A stretch of DNA of 43,001 nucleotides from Clostridia bacterium (GCA_017516765.1 JAFXBE010000037.1:1-43001); one strand, 5' to 3'. Positions 7,980 through 16,215 are shown, numbered from the stretch's first letter. The notes: generated from the sequence alone by a model not told the origin. Numbers and translations are program-made.

Positions 7980-8849
7980 ATGAACGCGCAAAATAAACAA
8001 GCCATCGATTCCGCTCCGAAGAAGAAGGGGATCGTCCGCAAGATCGCGGTCTATGCCGTGCTCATCTTCTGGGCCTTCGTAAGCCTCTTCCCCGTTTACT
8101 GGATGCTGACCTTCTCTTTGAAGAACAACGCCGAGATCTTCGGCGAAAACGTGATCGGTCTGCCCAAGTACTGGGTATGGGAAAACTACACCCGCGCGCT
8201 GGGCGTGGGCAACATGCCCCGTTACTTCGTGAACAGCATCGTGGTAACCGTTGCCACCATCCTGATCACGCTGGTCACCTCTGTTATGGCTTCCTACGCC
8301 CTCACCCGTCTCAAGTGGAAGGGCAGCAAGACCATGAACAAGTTCTTCATGCTGGGTCTGACCATCCCGATCCACGCTTCCATCGTGCCGCTGTACACCA
8401 CCCTTGCCAAGGTATCCATGCTGAATACCTATTGGGCGTTGATCATTCCCTATTCGGCGTTCTCGCTGGCAATGGGTATCCTCATCAGCATCGGCTTTAT
8501 GGGAGACATTCCCTACGATCTGGACGAAGCCGCCTTCCTGGACGGCTGCGGCGTGTGGGGCATCTTCTTCCGGGTGATCGTACCCCTGATGACCCCTGCC
8601 GTGGCTACGGTAGGCATCTACACCTTCCTGCAATGCTGGAACGAGCTGATGTTTGCCAACGTATTTATCAGCCGTGATGTGCTCAAGACGCTGCCGGTGG
8701 GCATCCAGTCCCTCTCCGGTCAGTACACCACCGAGTGGGGCCCCATCGGCGCAGCGCTTTCGCTGGCCACCATCCCCACCCTGCTGGTTTACGTGTTCCT
8801 GAGCAAGCAGATCCAGGAAAGCTTTATCGCCGGCGCTGTAAAGGGCTAA
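7980..8849 (+). CDS. Sugar ABC transporter permease, MalG/UgpE type
   Basis: A 289-residue partner permease with about six membrane helices (first at IAVYAVLIFWAFVSLFPVYW, after a basic cytoplasmic head PKKKGIVRK). The EAA loop reads DEAAFLDGCGVWGIFFRVIV. The start at 7980 is one base beyond the upstream stop and uses AAGGAGG at 7964-7970, which lies in the last codons of the first permease, so the two are translationally coupled. The family imports mono- or oligosaccharides. Neighbouring intracellular glycosidases on the opposite strand (GH30 and a barrel protein) suggest an oligosaccharide substrate, by inference only. Confidence 0.93.
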   Translation: MNAQNKQAIDSAPKKKGIVRKIAVYAVLIFWAFVSLFPVYWMLTFSLKNNAEIFGENVIGLPKYWVWENYTRALGVGNMPRYFVNSIVVTVATILITLVTSVMASYALTRLKWKGSKTMNKFFMLGLTIPIHASIVPLYTTLAKVSMLNTYWALIIPYSAFSLAMGILISIGFMGDIPYDLDEAAFLDGCGVWGIFFRVIVPLMTPAVATVGIYTFLQCWNELMFANVFISRDVLKTLPVGIQSLSGQYTTEWGPIGAALSLATIPTLLVYVFLSKQIQESFIAGAVKG

Positions 8850-8870
8850 GGCGGGTAACTGCAAACAATC

Positions 8871-8908
8871 GAAGCCCCTTCGGGTACATTCCCGAAGGGG
8901 CTTTCTTG
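8871..8908 (+). terminator. Terminator of the sugar ABC operon
   Basis: A 13-bp perfect stem (AAGCCCCTTCGGG / CCCGAAGGGGCTT) with a six-base loop is followed by TCTTGT. Confidence 0.85.
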
Positions 8909-8943
8909 TATCAGCTTTTGCCTTATCTGTGCAGCGGACTTTT

Positions 8944-10452
8944 TCAGTCCTCTGCGCCGATCTGCAGACAGGTAAGGGTCCGGGCAGGAAGGGCCACATC
9001 CAGCAGGATGCTGCCGCTCATGCGCACGTTCACCTTCAGCTCCCGCTCTGCCCGGTTCAGTAGTACCACGCCCACGGTGCCGTCGGTATTGCGGCAGGCG
9101 GCTGCCTCCACATCCCGCCCGAAGACGGATTTGCCGATGCGTACCGCGCCGGGGCGCACCGTTTCGGCGATGGCCTTGATGTAGGCGTAGGCGATGGTTT
9201 CGGAGAAGGTGCCGTCCTCCTCATAAACCAGAGGAGCGCCGAAGCCGCCGCCCACATGGCGGGGGCCGCCGCTGCGATCCACGATCATGTTCCAGTCCAT
9301 CCAGCCCTGCATGCCGTGGTTCAGGTCGCCGATCATGTCGTGGGCATAGGCGATGGCATCGTTATGGTCGATCTGCTGGGCGGTCAGGCTCTGGGCATCA
9401 TCCGCATTGTTGAGCACCCCATCCTCCCCCGGGCTCATGGACATCGCCTTGCCCGGCATGTGCAGGGGGCAGCTTTCGGTATGTACCAGCAGCTTATCCG
9501 GGTAGCGCTGCCGGAGCAGATCCAGCGCCTCAAAATGGTCGCCGGAATACCAGTGGAAGGCAAAACCATCCACCTTGGCGGCAGCATCGGGGTCTGCCAT
9601 GAAAGCGTCGATATGCTCAATGGCGCGCTCCTTGTTATGATCCCAGATGAAAACGGCGATCCTGCCCGCCAGTCCGGCGGCTTCCAGCTCCGGGTAGAGG
9701 TGATCCTTCAGGAAGATGCGCTCCTCTTCGCCGCTCCAGAGACAGCTGTCCCAGGATGTGGCAGCGGAAGCCTCGTTCTGTAGAGAGAGCATGCCCACCG
9801 GAATACCCTCCGCCAGATAAGCCTGAATGAACTTGACCATGTATTTGGCCCAGGAGCCGTAGTATTCCTTCCTGAGCCGACCGCCGAAGCATCTGCCGGG
9901 GCTGTCGGTATCGATCTTCGCCTCCACACCGCCGTAGACGGCAGCATCGTTCCGGCTGAATTCCGGCGGGGTCTTCCACTGGTAGGGGGGCGACCAGGGG
10001 GACAGCAGCACGCACAGCTCTCCACCCGCCATGGCCAGCGCTTCCTTGACCACAGGCAGCGTCCATTTCCGATCCCGGTCGATGGTGAAGGTCTCCAGCT
10101 CGGGGTCGGCAATGGGGTCTGCCACCGCCTGATACTCGGACAGACTGTAGTCGCAGGAATCCAGATGCATGCGGATGAACCGGGCGTTAATGCCCTCGGG
10201 CCCGAACCAGCGGGACAGGGCGGCGCGGCGGTTTTCCGGCGTCATCTGAGAAAGCAGGTAGCAGGTGGTCTCGGTCATGGCGCAGCCCCAGCCTGCCATG
10301 GTCTGGAAGGTATAATCCGGGTAGAGCCCGATAACATTGGCCTCCACCGCCTTGGGCAGCGCAGATTCGTCTGCCCATGCCAGCGTGCTTTGTTCTGTGC
10401 GGATCTTGCCGGATCCCTGATCGAACTGAACCGTTGTTTTCAGAATCGCCAT
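8944..10452 (-). CDS. Glycoside hydrolase family 30 (glucosylceramidase-like)
   Basis: A 502-residue protein with the GH30 plan: a split beta-sandwich around a TIM barrel. QTMAGWGCAMTE (about residues 50-61) is the first barrel strand, SPWSPPYQWK (151-160) the conserved loop, SLQNEAS has the acid/base Glu227, and HTESC has the nucleophile Glu326; the last ~90 residues form the sandwich. Retaining GH30 enzymes cleave beta-linked glucose, xylose or related sugars; the exact substrate is not evident. There is no signal peptide, so it acts on imported sugars. ATG 10452 has GGAGG 8 bases upstream. It is the second gene of an operon, 39 bases behind the barrel-protein gene, and is convergent with the ABC transporter. 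Confidence 0.88.
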   Translation of the reverse strand: MAILKTTVQFDQGSGKIRTEQSTLAWADESALPKAVEANVIGLYPDYTFQTMAGWGCAMTETTCYLLSQMTPENRRAALSRWFGPEGINARFIRMHLDSCDYSLSEYQAVADPIADPELETFTIDRDRKWTLPVVKEALAMAGGELCVLLSPWSPPYQWKTPPEFSRNDAAVYGGVEAKIDTDSPGRCFGGRLRKEYYGSWAKYMVKFIQAYLAEGIPVGMLSLQNEASAATSWDSCLWSGEEERIFLKDHLYPELEAAGLAGRIAVFIWDHNKERAIEHIDAFMADPDAAAKVDGFAFHWYSGDHFEALDLLRQRYPDKLLVHTESCPLHMPGKAMSMSPGEDGVLNNADDAQSLTAQQIDHNDAIAYAHDMIGDLNHGMQGWMDWNMIVDRSGGPRHVGGGFGAPLVYEEDGTFSETIAYAYIKAIAETVRPGAVRIGKSVFGRDVEAAACRNTDGTVGVVLLNRAERELKVNVRMSGSILLDVALPARTLTCLQIGAED

Positions 10453-10491
10453 TGGGGATACCTCCGTTTTGTCAAATTGCTTGGGTGCGGT

Positions 10492-12249
10492 TTATGCCAG
10501 CACCTCGAAGAACATCAGCGCACCCGCGCCCACCGTGACCGGGTAGCTGAACTCTGGCGGCTCGGGAATGGTGGTGGTGGCATCCATCATATGGGAGGGC
10601 AAGGGCAGCGCGATGCGCTCGGTATAGACCTTGCCGGTCTCCAGATCCCGGATGCCGCTGCACTCGCCGCGCACGATCACATCCACGGTGGATGCGGTGG
10701 GGTTGTAGCTCTGGATGGCATATTTGCCGTTATCGTATGCCAGCAGGGAATGCTTGCCCTCACCTGCCGTATACACCCGCTGGCCAAGGCTTACATACTT
10801 GTTGATGCCCGCCCAGACCGCCTTGGGCAGCTTGTAGAGATCGGCAAAGTTCTCCGGCACGTTGAGGATGAACAGGCGTCCCTTGCCGTAGCTGTCTTCG
10901 GTCATCAAGGGGAAGGTGTGCTCACCGGCGATAATGTTGATATTGCTGCTGGTGGCGTTGGTTTTGTAGGTGAGGATCTCGAACAACAGCCGTTCCTGCC
11001 CCTTGCAGAATACGGTACTGTCGCGGTAGTTGTAGTGGGAGATCATATACTCGCCGCCCAGCACATGGCGGTCGGTAAGGCGTACGGAGGTAAGCTCCTT
11101 GATGCCCCGGTCGTAGCAGCGGCGCAGGAAGCCCGTGGTAATGACCGCATTGCCGCCCTTGCGCAGGTAGGCCTCCAGCTTTTCCACGGCGGTTTCGTCA
11201 TAGGCAGAAGTCTCAGTGAGCAGCACCATCTCTGCCCGGTCGTTGAATTCGGGGGAAGGCTCCACCGCAATGCCGCCCATGCCCAGATAATTGTAGAGCT
11301 GATCCTCGCCGTCACCGTCGTAGGGTTCCCAAGCGGCAACGCCCACAGGCTCGCCCAGCTGATCCAGCATGCGGTCCATCCGCGCCAGCTCGTGCCCCAA
11401 AGCAGGCAGCAACGCGGTGTTTTCCATATGAGCAAAGTTGAAGAGCATCAGCTCCTTCGCCTTTGCCAGCACGGTCATGTTTGCCTGCTCCAGATAGGCG
11501 TTGATGTTGCCGAAGGAGCCGTAGGGATCGATCCAGCCGCCGCCGTTGCGCCCGGGGGCGATGTGCTCCATCAGGCGGATGATGGAGTAGGACAGGTACC
11601 GCTGCAGATGCTGCTGGGAATACATGGGGTCGCGGGTCTCGGTGCCGGTATAGACCATGTCGAAGATATCCTTCTGCTTACCGGGGTTGTAGCCGCATTC
11701 CTGATAGCTTTCGTACCAGTTGGGGTACTTGATGATGAAGTTGATGCCGGGGTTGACACTGCGGGCTTCCGCCACGATGACCCGGGCAAAGTCTTCCATC
11801 AGCTTGAGGCGGTATTCCTGCCACGACTGCTTGCCCTTGGCTTCGATGCACATTTCGCAGGTGCAGCTGGTAAAGAAGAAGTCGTCCAGAATGATCTCGT
11901 CGAACACGGAAGCCACATCCCGTACAATCTGCACATAACGCTCCCGGTGGGCGGGATCGGTATAGCAGAAAGTATCATAATAGCTGGGCTTGCGCTCCCC
12001 GTTTACCAGCACCGTGGAGGTGATGCCGCCTGCGGTCTCGATGCCGTTTTTCTCAAACAGCTCCTTTACATGGCGCAGCTTTTCCACAGGGATATCCACC
12101 AGACCGCGGTGGTTTTCGATATACACCTTGTCCAGATGCACATAGTGGCGGTAGTAATCGATGGCTTTCTGGATCTGTTCGTCATCGGCGGTTTCCAGAT
12201 AGTACGCAAAGACATAGGCAGCCAGTTTGAAATGCTTGTAGGATTCCAT
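10492..12249 (-). CDS. TIM-barrel glycoside-hydrolase-like protein of unknown specificity
   Basis: A 585-residue cytoplasmic protein that I cannot place in a numbered family. The N-terminal ~300 residues read like a TIM barrel: KAIDYYRHYVHLDKVYIEN, KNGIETAGGI, then VFDEIILDDFFFTSCTCEMC with paired aspartates at a strand end, and NFIIKYPNWYESYQ. The middle (LLTETSAYDETAVEKLEAYL, GGNAVITTGFL) resembles a glutamine-amidotransferase-like or beta-galactosidase-trimer domain, and the last ~100 residues form a beta-sandwich. The CTC-x-x-C cysteines after the DD motif could bind metal. The start at 12249 follows GAGGAGG at 6-8 bases. It leads the operon with GH30 and probably helps degrade the same glycan. 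Its hydrolase activity is inference from architecture. Confidence 0.6.
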   Translation of the reverse strand: MESYKHFKLAAYVFAYYLETADDEQIQKAIDYYRHYVHLDKVYIENHRGLVDIPVEKLRHVKELFEKNGIETAGGITSTVLVNGERKPSYYDTFCYTDPAHRERYVQIVRDVASVFDEIILDDFFFTSCTCEMCIEAKGKQSWQEYRLKLMEDFARVIVAEARSVNPGINFIIKYPNWYESYQECGYNPGKQKDIFDMVYTGTETRDPMYSQQHLQRYLSYSIIRLMEHIAPGRNGGGWIDPYGSFGNINAYLEQANMTVLAKAKELMLFNFAHMENTALLPALGHELARMDRMLDQLGEPVGVAAWEPYDGDGEDQLYNYLGMGGIAVEPSPEFNDRAEMVLLTETSAYDETAVEKLEAYLRKGGNAVITTGFLRRCYDRGIKELTSVRLTDRHVLGGEYMISHYNYRDSTVFCKGQERLLFEILTYKTNATSSNINIIAGEHTFPLMTEDSYGKGRLFILNVPENFADLYKLPKAVWAGINKYVSLGQRVYTAGEGKHSLLAYDNGKYAIQSYNPTASTVDVIVRGECSGIRDLETGKVYTERIALPLPSHMMDATTTIPEPPEFSYPVTVGAGALMFFEVLA

Positions 12250-12286
12250 ATTGCAGCCTCCTCGGGCGTTGTTTATTGTTGGCATT

Positions 12287-12315
12287 ATGGTAGCACAAAG
12301 AAGGATCGCACGCAA
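12287..12315 (-). promoter_or_regulatory. Promoter of the barrel-protein/GH30 operon
   Basis: On the minus strand TTGCGT and TACCAT are separated by 17 bases, about 40 bases upstream of the start codon. Confidence 0.5.
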
Positions 12316-12370
12316 GGGGTCGGGCGCTTTCTTTTTGGCAGGCAGAGCATGCATTTCCGCTATCTTTTCC

Positions 12371-12399
12371 TTGACATTCGGGCGCAATCGTACTACTCT
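12371..12399 (+). promoter_or_regulatory. Promoter of the aspartyl-tRNA synthetase gene
   Basis: TTGACA at 12371-12376 is followed after 17 bases by TACTCT at 12394-12399, 35 bases before the start codon. Confidence 0.55.
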
Positions 12400-12433
12400 A
12401 AACTATATCCCCCCCAAAGCAAAGGAGATTGTT

Positions 12434-13768
12434 ATGGAACGCTTGTATATCAATCAGATCAAGGATCATCTGGATACAGAGATCAAGCTGCAGGGCTTTG
12501 TGGAGAACTTCCGCAACGGCAAAGCCATGGCCTTTATCGTTTTGAAGGACATTACCGGCAAGGTGCAGATCACCATCGAAAAGGAAAAGCACCCCGAGCT
12601 GGAGGATGTGCTCGCCCAGACCACCCCCGATTCCGTCATCACCGTGTACGGCACGGCAGTTGCCAGCGAATACGTGAAGATGGGCGGCATGGAAGTGTTC
12701 CCCACCCGGATCGTGCTGGAATCCGCTGCCGATGCGCTGCCCATTATCCGTGAGGGCATTCCCGCCACGAAGAAAAAGGCGGCTGTGGAGCGCTCTGCCA
12801 TCGACTCCCGTCTGGACTACCGCTGGATCGACCTGCGCACCGAGCGCAACCAGCTGATCTTCAAGGCCCAGACCGTGCTGACCAAGGCGCTGCGCGATTT
12901 CCTGCTGGAGCGCAACTTCCTGGAGATCCACACCCCCAAGCTGATCGGCGCAGCCAGTGAAAGCGGCTCCGATGTGTTCGCCGTAAAGTATTTCGATACC
13001 ACCGCCTATCTGGCACAGAGCCCCCAGTTCTATAAGCAGATGGCCATGGCCTCCGGCTTTGAGCGCATCTTTGAGGTGGGCCCGGTGTTCCGCGCCGAGA
13101 AGAGCTACACCAGCAAGCACACCACCGAATTTACCGGCTTTGACCTGGAGTTCAGCTATATTACCAGCTTCCGCGATGTAATGAAGATGGAAGAGGAGCT
13201 GCTCACCTATGCTCTGGGCAAGGTGAAGGAAGCGCTGGGCGACGAGATCAAGGAGCTGTTCGGGCTGGATGTGATCGTGCCCACCACCCCCTTCCCCACC
13301 ATCGCTCTGCGCGACCTGTACGACGAGCTGGAGAAGGAATTCGGCTACACCGTGGATGAGAGCGAAAAGGGCGACCTGACCACCGAGGCCGAACGGCTCA
13401 GCTACGAGTGGGTGAAGAAGCACTACGACAACGAGTTCCTCTTCATTACCGATTTCGGCGCAGAAAAGCGCGCCTTCTACCACATGCGCGACGAGAACGG
13501 CGTGCCTCAGGGCTACGACCTGATCTGGCGCGGCGTGGAGATCACCACCGGCGCACAGCGCGAGCACCGCTACGAGGTGCTGAAGCAGCAGGCCGAGGAA
13601 AAGGGTCTGGCAGAGGATGTAAAGTTCTATCTGGAGTTCTTCCGCTACGGCTGCCCGCCCCACGGCGGCTTCGGTCTGGGCATCGACCGTCTGACCATGC
13701 TGCTGTGCGGTCTGCACATCAACGAGGCCATGTTCCTCTTCCGCAGCCCCAAGCGTTTGACGCCGTAA
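12434..13768 (+). CDS. aspS: Aspartyl-tRNA synthetase, archaeal/eukaryotic type
   Basis: A 444-residue class IIb synthetase that charges tRNA with aspartate. It has an N-terminal OB-fold anticodon-binding domain (about 1-110), motif 2 as VGPVFRAEKSYTSKHTTEFT and motif 3 as GGFGLGIDRLTMLL, ending FLFRSPKRLTP. The short length, the TEF-x-G-x-D-x-E segment and the PKRLTP ending match the archaeal/eukaryotic branch, not the ~590-residue bacterial AspRS with its inserted GAD domain. Enzymes of this branch in bacteria are often non-discriminating and also make Asp-tRNA(Asn) for the GatCAB amidotransferase; which applies here cannot be read off. Start at 12434 has AAAGGAG 7 bases upstream. A three-hairpin repeat follows the stop codon. 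Confidence 0.88.
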   Translation: MERLYINQIKDHLDTEIKLQGFVENFRNGKAMAFIVLKDITGKVQITIEKEKHPELEDVLAQTTPDSVITVYGTAVASEYVKMGGMEVFPTRIVLESAADALPIIREGIPATKKKAAVERSAIDSRLDYRWIDLRTERNQLIFKAQTVLTKALRDFLLERNFLEIHTPKLIGAASESGSDVFAVKYFDTTAYLAQSPQFYKQMAMASGFERIFEVGPVFRAEKSYTSKHTTEFTGFDLEFSYITSFRDVMKMEEELLTYALGKVKEALGDEIKELFGLDVIVPTTPFPTIALRDLYDELEKEFGYTVDESEKGDLTTEAERLSYEWVKKHYDNEFLFITDFGAEKRAFYHMRDENGVPQGYDLIWRGVEITTGAQREHRYEVLKQQAEEKGLAEDVKFYLEFFRYGCPPHGGFGLGIDRLTMLLCGLHINEAMFLFRSPKRLTP

Positions 13769-13785
13769 GAGGAAGGGACACGGGA

Positions 13786-13874
13786 GAGACGTCAAAGGGC
13801 TCTGCCCTTTGGAAACCCGCATAAGGGGCTGAGCCCCTTATGGATCCTGCTTTTGCGCCGCTTTGCGGCGCAAG
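13786..13874 (+). repeat. 89-bp three-hairpin element, copy 1
   Basis: Three successive hairpins begin 17 bases after the aspS stop: CAAAGGGC/GCCCTTTG (13793-13811), ATAAGGGGC/GCCCCTTAT (13821-13841) and TTGCGCCGC/GCGGCGCAA (13853-13873). Linkers GAGACG, ACCCGC and GATCCTGC are shared with copy 2 at 14540-14628, while the stem sequences differ. It is in sense orientation relative to aspS. Confidence 0.75.
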
Positions 13875-13904
13875 GTTGGAAAAAAGTGCCCATGGATGCT
13901 TTAT

Positions 13905-13942
13905 CAACCGCCATCTTTATTGGGTGGCGGTTGTTTGTTTCT
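13905..13942 (+). terminator. Terminator beyond the three-hairpin element
   Basis: An 8-bp stem AACCGCCA/TGGCGGTT with an 11-base loop is followed by GTTTGTTT. It probably ends aspS transcripts that pass the repeat. Confidence 0.55.
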
Positions 13943-13974
13943 ATGGATGGATTTTTCACAAAGGAGGCGTTTCG

Positions 13975-14433
13975 ATGGCGCAGGAGAATACCAACTGGTC
14001 GCAGAGTGCGGCAGCGGTCTGCATCCGGGAGGGTAAGGTGCTGCTGGCGCGGCATACCTACGGCAGCGGCACGGGCAAGCTGATCATTCCCGGGGGCTAT
14101 GTGAATATGGGCGAAGCCCCGCAGGATGCGGTAAAGCGGGAGTTTCTGGAGGAGACCGGCGTGGTGATCGAGCCGGGAGAACTGATCGGCGTGCGGTTCA
14201 ACGACCATGATTGGTATGTGGTGTTTCTGGCGGAGTATGTAAGCGGAGAAGCCCGCTCCGACGGGGAGGAGAACAGCGAAGTCGTCTGGATGGATCCCGT
14301 GGAGGCCATGAAGCGGGAGGATGTGCCGGAGCTGACCAAGATCATGATCGGGAAAGCCTTCCAGCCCGGCGCATGGGTACAGACCCCTTTCCGCAGCAGC
14401 CGTGCCGGAAGCACCCTGTATTGCGCGGAATAA
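13975..14433 (+). CDS. Nudix hydrolase
   Basis: A 152-residue protein with an exact Nudix box, G-x5-E-x7-REFLEETGV, at residues 41-63; Glu56, Glu59 and Glu60 are the expected Mg2+ ligands. Nudix enzymes hydrolyse nucleoside diphosphates linked to another group; small members of this type often clean up damaged nucleotides or act on ADP-ribose, but the substrate is not evident. An N-terminal SAAAVCIREGKVLLARHTYG strand pair and a DWYVVFLAEYVSGE strand complete the fold. The start at 13975 follows AAGGAGG by 7 bases; earlier in-frame starts would translate through a terminator. The gene is monocistronic and lies between two inverted copies of the three-hairpin element. Confidence 0.9.
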   Translation: MAQENTNWSQSAAAVCIREGKVLLARHTYGSGTGKLIIPGGYVNMGEAPQDAVKREFLEETGVVIEPGELIGVRFNDHDWYVVFLAEYVSGEARSDGEENSEVVWMDPVEAMKREDVPELTKIMIGKAFQPGAWVQTPFRSSRAGSTLYCAE

Positions 14434-14453
14434 GGGATCCCGAACCGCATATG

Positions 14454-14502
14454 GAAACCCTTCTTTGCTGCCGTTTCCCACAGCAGCAAAGAGGGGTTTT
14501 TT
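14454..14502 (+). terminator. Terminator of the Nudix gene
   Basis: A 16-bp stem with one mismatch (AAACCCTTCTTTGCTG / CAGCAAAGAGGGGTTT) is followed by TTTGATT. Confidence 0.85.
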
Positions 14503-14539
14503 GATTCTGTTATCTTGATACATGCTTTCCGGTGCCCCC

Positions 14540-14628
14540 CTTGCGCCCGCAAAGCGGGCGCAAACCGCAGGATTCTTAAGGAACGCAGTTCCTTGAGCGG
14601 GGTGCAGGGGCAGCGCCCCTGCCGTCTC
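14540..14628 (-). repeat. 89-bp three-hairpin element, copy 2
   Basis: Read on the minus strand it begins 6 bases after the stop codon of the MATE gene and has the same plan and length as copy 1: GCAGGGGC/GCCCCTGC (14604-14622), AAGGAAC/GTTCCTT (14578-14594) and TTGCGCCCGC/GCGGGCGCAA (14541-14563). Linkers GAGACG, ACCCCGC and GAATCCTGC match copy 1. It is in sense orientation to the MATE gene. Confidence 0.75.
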
Positions 14629-14634
14629 GCCCAT

Positions 14635-15990
14635 TCACTCCTGCCGCACCTCTTCCCCGCGCTCCCGGCGCAACGTCCACCACAGGAAGGCTGCAAAGAG
14701 CAGGATCTGCACAAAAGTGGAGGCGGGGGTGGCGAGGGAAATGCGGAAAAGAGACGGGGGCTGAGTGCGGCTCATGAGCCAGGAAACAGGGATGCGCACG
14801 CCGAAGGCGCCGATCAGCCCCTGAAGCATCACAAAGGTGGTGTTGCCGCAGCCGTTGAAATAACCGATAAAACAGAACAGGAAGCTGGTCAGCAGCACAT
14901 CGATGGCGTAGCCCTTCAGGTAATCGGCGGCAGCCAGATTCACATCGGGGTCACGGGAGAAGATAGAAGCCAGCATTTCGCCGTGGAAGAAGGAAAAATA
15001 CGAAATGACCACGCCGATGGAAAGGGAAACCAGAATGCCGCAGAGCAAAGCACGGCGGGCGCGTTTGGGCTGCTTGGCGCCCATATTCTGGGCAACGAAT
15101 GCGCTCAATGCGCCGGAGAAGGCCGAGGGCACCAGCATAATAAAGGCGCACAGCTTTTCGGCAACGCCCATACCGGCAGAGGCGGTAACCCCCAGCGAAT
15201 TGATGATGACCAGCAGCACAAGGAAGGAAAGGCTTACCAGCAGGTCCTGCAAAGCGATGGGCGCACCCACACGGACGGTCTGAAGAATGTGCTGCCTGCA
15301 GGGCTTCAGGCTCCGGCGGGAGAAAGGAAAGGGCAAGCCCCGTTTGCGCAGGATGAGCAGGCACAGCCCAACGCTGATGCCCTGCGCCAGCACGGTGGCA
15401 AGCGCAGCGCCCGCCGCCGCCATGCCGAAGACAGCCACAAAGAGCAGATCGCCAAGGATGTTGACCACACAGGCAATGGCGACTGCCAGCAGCGGGGTCT
15501 TGGAATCGCCCACGCCCCGGAACACGCTGCCCAGTACGTTGTAGGCGGTAATGAACAGGATACCGCCGCCGCAGACCGCCACATACTGCACTGTCTGCCC
15601 AAAGGCTTCCCCGGGAGCATTCATCAGGCGGGAAAGAGGGGCAGCCAGCAGCGCCACCAGCAGGGTAAGGATCGCGCCCAACCCGCCGAAGAGCCACAGG
15701 GAGCTGCCGATGATCTCCCCGGCCTTTTCCTCCCGGCCTTCGCCGATGCTGCGCCCCACCAGCACGGTAACACCCATTGCCAGACCGATGAGCACAGTGG
15801 TAAGGGTATGCATCAGCTGGCTGCCGGTGGAGACCGCCGAAACGGCAGCCGGGTCGGCAAACTGCCCCACCACCAGCAGGTCTGCCGCGCCGTACATCGC
15901 CTGCAGGATCATTGCGCCCAGAATGGGCAGCGCAAAGCGCAGCAGTGTGGAAAGAATGGGGCCTTCGGTAAAGGATGCAGGTTTCTTCAT
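14635..15990 (-). CDS. MATE family efflux transporter (1)
   Basis: A 451-residue protein with about 12 transmembrane helices in two homologous halves, the MATE fold. The N-terminal FTEGPILSTLLRFALPILGA, AADLLVVGQFADPAAVSAVS and, in the first half, LGSVFRGVGDSKTP are family hallmarks. It exports drugs or cationic metabolites using a sodium or proton gradient; the substrate is unknown. The start at 15990 has GGAGG 8 bases upstream. The 100-base leader contains a complete intrinsic terminator, so expression is probably controlled by premature termination. The stop codon is followed at once by a three-hairpin element. Confidence 0.92.
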   Translation of the reverse strand: MKKPASFTEGPILSTLLRFALPILGAMILQAMYGAADLLVVGQFADPAAVSAVSTGSQLMHTLTTVLIGLAMGVTVLVGRSIGEGREEKAGEIIGSSLWLFGGLGAILTLLVALLAAPLSRLMNAPGEAFGQTVQYVAVCGGGILFITAYNVLGSVFRGVGDSKTPLLAVAIACVVNILGDLLFVAVFGMAAAGAALATVLAQGISVGLCLLILRKRGLPFPFSRRSLKPCRQHILQTVRVGAPIALQDLLVSLSFLVLLVIINSLGVTASAGMGVAEKLCAFIMLVPSAFSGALSAFVAQNMGAKQPKRARRALLCGILVSLSIGVVISYFSFFHGEMLASIFSRDPDVNLAAADYLKGYAIDVLLTSFLFCFIGYFNGCGNTTFVMLQGLIGAFGVRIPVSWLMSRTQPPSLFRISLATPASTFVQILLFAAFLWWTLRRERGEEVRQE

Positions 15991-16007
15991 AGATCGTCCT
16001 CCCTGAC

Positions 16008-16053
16008 AAAAAAACGGATAAGACAACGGGTCTCTCACCCGTCATCTTATCCG
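16008..16053 (-). promoter_or_regulatory. Leader terminator (attenuator) of MATE transporter 1
   Basis: On the minus strand a 17-bp stem (pairs 16053-16037 with 16031-16015, two G-U wobbles, five-base loop) is followed directly by seven U residues (16014-16008). The two wobble positions would be A-C mismatches on the other strand, so it is designed for the minus-strand RNA. It lies between the promoter and the start codon. A purine-rich GGAGGG at 16083-16078 precedes it but no ATG/GTG/TTG start follows at proper distance. Confidence 0.75.
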
Positions 16054-16096
16054 GCAGTATCTTCTGAATGAGTCTTGCCCTCCGATGAACGAACCT

Positions 16097-16126
16097 ATTG
16101 TAACAGACTGCACGGCGTTGCGTCAA
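16097..16126 (-). promoter_or_regulatory. Promoter of MATE transporter 1
   Basis: On the minus strand TTGACG and TACAAT are separated by 18 bases; predicted leader of about 100 bases. Confidence 0.7.
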
Positions 16127-16186
16127 GCGCAGCGGCATACCGCGGTGCAGAAATATAAATACCGGTCATTATTTATTCTTACCCGC

Positions 16187-16215
16187 TTGTCTGTTGGCAA
16201 CGGCGATGCTATAAT
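16187..16215 (+). promoter_or_regulatory. Promoter of the GH9 gene
   Basis: TTGTCT (16187-16192) and a perfect TATAAT (16210-16215) are separated by 17 bases, 33 bases before the start codon. Confidence 0.75.

Noticed and set aside
13786..14628. Composite transposon around the Nudix gene
   Set aside because: The inverted elements lack transposase, the Nudix gene has its own promoter-side signals and terminator, and each element is better explained as the 3' region of the adjacent gene (aspS or MATE).
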